From contig JAFQHE010000004.1 in the NCBI GenBank assembly GCA_017398125.1, positions 1-58,427 on the forward strand: a stretch of 58,427 nucleotides of DNA, written 5' to 3'. The position numbers and the translations under genes were made by a program. Below are positions 54,689 through 58,427 of the stretch, in pieces. Under the pieces are notes generated by a model. The model ran no database searches, was not told the DNA's origin, and saw nothing but the letters and a program-made list of their open reading frames with translations. Numbering within the stretch: position 1 is the stretch's first letter; each line of letters starts with the position of its first letter. This DNA is from Bacteroidales bacterium (GTDB taxonomy: Bacteria; Bacteroidota; Bacteroidia; Bacteroidales; UBA932).

Positions 54689-55534
54689 CTATAGAGATGT
54701 CCACTGTTTTACAGCAGATACCGGTTTAGCAGTTCTTACACCACCATAGATGTGCATATAAGATCTGCCGATATATGCATTCCAGTAGTCGCTGTAGTTA
54801 ACCATTTTACCTGCTGAGTTCATAACTTGTAGAATGTTTCCATCCTCATCAAGCATTCTGTAGTTGACACGGCAATATCCGCTTGAGTTGAATACGCTCT
54901 TTACAACTTTGATCTTTGTTCTCTCAGTTGACTCACCAAAAGCAACAGCCTTGCCAAGGTTTGTCCACTCTTTAGTGCGTGCATCCTCATACTGGTACTG
55001 GATCTTGCCAGGATATGGTGTTGTAGCATCCTCATATAGGAAGTTAACAAACATTACTGAAGCAATAGAGTCAGTATCAAAAGTCTCAGGAGTAGCCTCT
55101 GTTGAATTTTTGTTCCAGAATGGGCTCTGGTTGTCAATAACAACAGGTTTCTGATTTAAGTTGTGTACAAATACATTCTGTTTGCCAGGTGTTAGAGTAA
55201 CATTCTGGTTGTAAACGATATTACCTTTTCTGTAGAACTTAAGGTTAACCTCTCCAGATTTTACAGTAAAGAATCTACCGGTTGTACCACCAGGCACACC
55301 GTTGTAAGGAAGCAACTGACCAGAACCGTCAACGCTTGAATAAATAACATCGTTAACGAATACTGAGTCAATATAATTGGCTGCAACATTGTTGATTGGC
55401 TCAAAATAGTGCAACTGGAACATAGCATCATTCTTATCTACTGGAATAGTATCATAAAGAATCTCATGCTTCTCGCAAGATGCAACCATTAAGATTAGAG
55501 CCAATGAATATGTCAAATATTTTAATAGTTTCAT
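54689..55534 (-). CDS. Accessory lipoprotein of the SusCD locus
   Basis: This 281-residue lipoprotein has a signal ending VASC (Cys20). The mature protein is beta-rich, with LQLHYFEPI-like MFQLHYFEPINNVAANYIDSVFVN and TLTPGKQNVFVHNLNQKPVVIDN at the front and a second beta region later (SVMFVNFLYED, RVNYRMLDEDGN). It resembles DUF4397-type accessory lipoproteins in outline, but I cannot confirm the family. It is the third gene of the operon SusC-SusD-lipoprotein (gap to susD 26 bp), where surface glycan-binding proteins often sit. No enzyme motif is seen. Confidence 0.75.
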   Translation of the reverse strand: MKLLKYLTYSLALILMVASCEKHEILYDTIPVDKNDAMFQLHYFEPINNVAANYIDSVFVNDVIYSSVDGSGQLLPYNGVPGGTTGRFFTVKSGEVNLKFYRKGNIVYNQNVTLTPGKQNVFVHNLNQKPVVIDNQSPFWNKNSTEATPETFDTDSIASVMFVNFLYEDATTPYPGKIQYQYEDARTKEWTNLGKAVAFGESTERTKIKVVKSVFNSSGYCRVNYRMLDEDGNILQVMNSAGKMVNYSDYWNAYIGRSYMHIYGGVRTAKPVSAVKQWTSL

Positions 55535-55560
55535 TTTAATCTAATTTAAATTTTCAAATG

Positions 55561-57513
55561 TTAGTTTTCAGGATACTCACCTGGATATGCAAACCAAGGA
55601 ATTGAAGTATGATAATTCTTGGCTGTACCTGAGATAGGTTTCAACTGCTTCAAAGCAGCCTCATTCCACATATACTCAGAGTTGTATCTTGGGTGAATTC
55701 TGTAACAAGGCGCACCCTCATTGTCTACATTCCAAGTACCTCTTCTATCCTCAACCTGTGCAGGTTTCAAATATAGGCCTTTGTAAACTTTTGTAGGGTC
55801 TGAATCCCATTTCTGGTCAACAGTTGTCTGTGTCCAACCATTGTTCAAAGATGGATACTCACCGCTGTATTTGATATCATAGTGGTTCTTACGCATATCT
55901 ACCCAAGTCTCATTTGCACCCCAAGGATACAAAGCAACAAATTTCTGAAGCATGATGTGAGACATTGTAAGTTGGCTCTCTGTCATACCTGCAACATATG
56001 GACCCTCTTTGTACTCTTTTGCCAACTGGTTGAATGTAGCAACTGTGATTACGTCACCACCAGGAAGTTCACCATAAATCTCATAAATATCATTGCCATT
56101 CTCATCTTTTCCCGAAACTTTTGGTTTACCAGGATATAGATATTGTGCAGTGAACTCAAGGTCAAGTTCAATACCTTTCTTGAATGCAGCAAGAGCCTCA
56201 GCCTTGTTGCCCAATTTGAACTGTGTCTCAGCGATGATGAACTGGATCTCAGCAGCGGTAATGAAGATATAAGGAGCGTTGTTTCTGTACAACCATCTTC
56301 CGTCACCGTCAATTGATGTACTTGAGTTGTAACCTGAACGTGAACCCCATACGTTAGGAGCATCACCAATAGGACCAACGTTTGAAGTGAAACCACCACC
56401 GTAGTATACCCAAGACTTGATAGAGTCAATGTTGCTCATATCTTTATATTGTCTTGCATCCAAAGTAGAGATCTTTGCAGTAACACGTGGGTCAAAGTGA
56501 CCTGTAACATCAGATGTGTCAGCCACATACTGAACCTCAGCCAATCTGAATGGGAAGTCAGGATCAACATCAGTCTCACCCTCTTTCACGTCAGCAGCAA
56601 TCTTGTCACCTGTTGTCTCATCGTATACAGGCATTGTACCTGTCATAACCTGAACAGCAAAGTCAGAAGCATACATACCGTCTGAACCCAAACCTCTGTA
56701 AACACCCCAAGAGTTGTTGTAAGCAGAGAACTGAGCCTCGTCTCCACCACCCTCAGTAGCCATAGTTGCATTGTCAGCATTTGATTGCATTGCAAGGGCA
56801 GCATGTTTCAAAAGTTCCTGAGCATATTTTGACTGGAAGTCAGATTTGTTTGTAAGAGCAGAAAGGTTTCTTGCAATTACAGCGTGTGTAAATTTGATCC
56901 ATTTGTCTTTGTCGCCACCATAGATAAGGTCATTAGCCTTAACCTGATCTGCGTATGGAGCATTGTCAGGCATCTCAAGATACTCAAGAGCCTTGTTTGC
57001 CCATGCTCTTACCTGCTCAAAAATAACAGGCTGGTAGTCATATTGGAACTCAAGAACACCAGGTTGGAAAGTCTGGCTCATTGGAAGGTCACCATGCATT
57101 TTGGTAACGAAGTCCCAAGAGAATGCTTTAACAGCATAACCGATACCTGCCAAAGTCCAAGCCTCGTCAGCCTCAGCCTGTTTGATCATGTTCTCAAGGT
57201 TAACACCCTGCAACCAGTAGGTTACACGGAACATCTCAGCAGCATAGTCACCTGCGTAATAGTGGTAGTGGTTAGCATAGCTTGAATAACCGCCGTAAGT
57301 ACCGTGCATGTTAGCCAAACTGGTAAGTGCACGTCCATCCCAGTAAGTTCCCTGCCAAGCAGATAGAACACCTGCCAAGTATAGAGGAGCCTCTACGTAG
57401 TCAGGAGCATCCACGTTGTTGTTTACATCAAGGTATTTGTCACAACTGACAGACGCTAATGTAAAGGATGCCAAAAGTAATATTGTTAATATTTTTTTCA
57501 TAATCAATTTCAT
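55561..57513 (-). CDS. SusD/RagB-family outer membrane lipoprotein
   Basis: This 650-residue lipoprotein has a signal ending ASVSC with Cys24, then DKYLDVN, the usual SusD start. Met5 (MKKILT) may be the true start. The helical TPR-like half is seen in the region YADQVKANDLIYGGDKDKWIKFTHAVIARNLSALTNK, and the C-terminal half includes FITAAEIQFIIAETQFKLGNKAEALAAFKKGIEL. The sequence fits the SusD_like_2 branch. The protein covers the SusC transporter barrel at the outer membrane and binds oligosaccharide or peptide ligands. It lies 4 bp after the susC stop codon, a tight operon. The ligand is unknown. Confidence 0.96.
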   Translation of the reverse strand: MKLIMKKILTILLLASFTLASVSCDKYLDVNNNVDAPDYVEAPLYLAGVLSAWQGTYWDGRALTSLANMHGTYGGYSSYANHYHYYAGDYAAEMFRVTYWLQGVNLENMIKQAEADEAWTLAGIGYAVKAFSWDFVTKMHGDLPMSQTFQPGVLEFQYDYQPVIFEQVRAWANKALEYLEMPDNAPYADQVKANDLIYGGDKDKWIKFTHAVIARNLSALTNKSDFQSKYAQELLKHAALAMQSNADNATMATEGGGDEAQFSAYNNSWGVYRGLGSDGMYASDFAVQVMTGTMPVYDETTGDKIAADVKEGETDVDPDFPFRLAEVQYVADTSDVTGHFDPRVTAKISTLDARQYKDMSNIDSIKSWVYYGGGFTSNVGPIGDAPNVWGSRSGYNSSTSIDGDGRWLYRNNAPYIFITAAEIQFIIAETQFKLGNKAEALAAFKKGIELDLEFTAQYLYPGKPKVSGKDENGNDIYEIYGELPGGDVITVATFNQLAKEYKEGPYVAGMTESQLTMSHIMLQKFVALYPWGANETWVDMRKNHYDIKYSGEYPSLNNGWTQTTVDQKWDSDPTKVYKGLYLKPAQVEDRRGTWNVDNEGAPCYRIHPRYNSEYMWNEAALKQLKPISGTAKNYHTSIPWFAYPGEYPEN

Positions 57514-57517
57514 TAGT

Positions 57518-58427
57518 TTAGAATGTTAGACCAATACCGAATGAATATCTGCGTGGACTAGGAACGCCCCAGAAATCGATACCCATACCGCCGGCTCCAC
57601 CAAGAGCAGCAGAGTTTGAGTTACCTACAGGGTCAATACCTGAATAGTTGGTAATGGTGAACAAGTCATTTCCTTTAACCCAGATGTTTGCACTTGAGAT
57701 AAAGTTCTTTGTTACTCTCTGGATCCAGTTGCTTGGAACGCTGTATGCCAAACGGATCTCAGATACTCTTAGATAGTTTACATCTTTCTCCAACCAGTCC
57801 TCATCACCACCAGTATAGATTGTAGAACCATACTCATTGTATGATACAGCGATGTTGTTGACTGTTGGGTTAGAAGAGTTCTCTTTACCATTCTTCAATA
57901 CACCTTTGAATACAACTGAACCACCCTCACGTAGAGTCACTGACTCCCAGCTTGAACCTGTACCCATCAAGTCACGTTTTGTAGCATTTACTACAGTTGC
58001 ACCTGCGCGGCCAGAAAGCAATGCTGATAGACGGAAGCCTTTGTATGACAAGTTGGTTGTAACACCATACTCCAATTTAGGCTGTCTGTCGCCCATGATG
58101 CTCCATTTAGAATCAACGATAGGAAGACCTGTAGAAGGGTTGATAAGTATATCACCTTTATCGTTTCTCTCCCAACCACGACCTGTCATTGTAGTTACAG
58201 GGTGACCTACAGAGATACCGTTTCTTAGGTTACCTGATAGCCAAGTGTAAGCAATATAGTACTCAGATACTGCATCTGGAAGTTCTGTAACCTCTGATGT
58301 AGATGCTGAAAGGTTAACACCAACATTCCAACGGAAGCCGCTTGCAGCACGGATAACGTCACCGTCCAAGTGCAAATCCCAACCATTGGTCTTGAATGTA
58401 CCAACGTTCATATTGTTCAATACGAAA
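57518..58427 (-). CDS. SusC/RagA-family TonB-dependent transporter, C-terminal part
   Basis: The minus frame is open from the right window edge to a stop at 57518 (about 302 residues; N-terminus lies outside). It holds the last barrel strands of a SusC-type TonB-dependent receptor: VLNNMNVGTFKTNGWDLHL, YGVTTNLSYKGFRLSALLSGR, WLEKDVNYLRVSEIRLAYSVP, SSANIWVKGNDLFTITNYSGIDP and the end PRRYSFGIGLTF with a C-terminal Phe. With SusD it forms the outer membrane uptake complex. The plug and signal regions are not in the window. Confidence 0.96.
   Translation of the reverse strand, partial: FVLNNMNVGTFKTNGWDLHLDGDVIRAASGFRWNVGVNLSASTSEVTELPDAVSEYYIAYTWLSGNLRNGISVGHPVTTMTGRGWERNDKGDILINPSTGLPIVDSKWSIMGDRQPKLEYGVTTNLSYKGFRLSALLSGRAGATVVNATKRDLMGTGSSWESVTLREGGSVVFKGVLKNGKENSSNPTVNNIAVSYNEYGSTIYTGGDEDWLEKDVNYLRVSEIRLAYSVPSNWIQRVTKNFISSANIWVKGNDLFTITNYSGIDPVGNSNSAALGGAGGMGIDFWGVPSPRRYSFGIGLTF

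Noticed and set aside
1-58427. tRNA, rRNA, insertion sequences or prophage genes
   Set aside because: I looked for cloverleaf-like arms, transposase motifs and phage structural genes and saw none; I had no covariance or profile search to confirm.

Overview
The window reads as a chromosomal segment of a Bacteroidales-type bacterium (phylum Bacteroidota). The evidence is a SusC/SusD pair at the right edge, four lipoproteins of the 6-bladed beta-propeller family typical of Bacteroides relatives, an HU-CCDC81-type protein, a DUF4251 protein, promoters of the Bacteroidota TTTG-N19-TAnnTTTG type (a perfect one precedes trpS), and almost no Shine-Dalgarno sequences before genes. I cannot name the genus. 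I saw no rRNA or tRNA genes, no CRISPR array, no prophage and no insertion sequence.

Layout. 1-9.5 kb, minus strand: an edge-truncated membrane protein, two tandem YitT-family membrane proteins, leuS, an M28 peptidase with a C-terminal TonB-like domain, a glyoxalase I-like protein, a single-domain PAS protein, gcvT and a SPOR lipoprotein. 9.6-13.4 kb, plus strand: DUF389 membrane protein, CapA-like protein and phoH. 13.4-17.9 kb, minus: a propeller lipoprotein preceded by three 19-bp repeats, then the envelope cluster TPM / small TPM / LemA and a FISUMP-domain lipoprotein. 17.9-20.8 kb, plus: ApbE flavin transferase and an exported D-aminoacylase-like amidohydrolase. 20.9-29.8 kb, minus: a complete tripartite RND efflux operon (TolC, adaptor, two different permeases). 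29.9-33.4 kb: two divergent propeller lipoproteins around a 0.94-kb repeat-bearing intergenic region, followed by 51-bp tandem repeats. 33.8-40.8 kb, minus: class I fumarase, prfB with a programmed +1 frameshift, recX, a patatin-like protein with a beta-barrel, and rlmN. 41-43.7 kb, plus: recA, then an AT-rich islet with a fourth propeller lipoprotein and a small Cys-rich exported-peptide ORF lacking a normal start codon. 43.7-49.3 kb, minus: metG, dnaG and an acetylxylan-esterase-like protein. 49.4-50.6 kb, plus: trpS. 50.6-58.4 kb, minus: an HU-CCDC81-like membrane protein, a large exported MG2/plug-like protein, DUF4251, and a Sus-type locus (SusC end, SusD, accessory lipoprotein).

Most genes are housekeeping (aminoacyl-tRNA synthetases, primase, recombination, translation termination, one-carbon and TCA metabolism) or envelope functions. 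The parts most worth a second look are the propeller lipoprotein loci: each sits beside unusual non-coding DNA (19-bp dyad repeats, phased AGTTTGACA repeats, 51-bp coding-like repeats, or the Cys-rich peptide). The prfB recoding site and an over-represented octamer, CCCGACAG, are also of interest.
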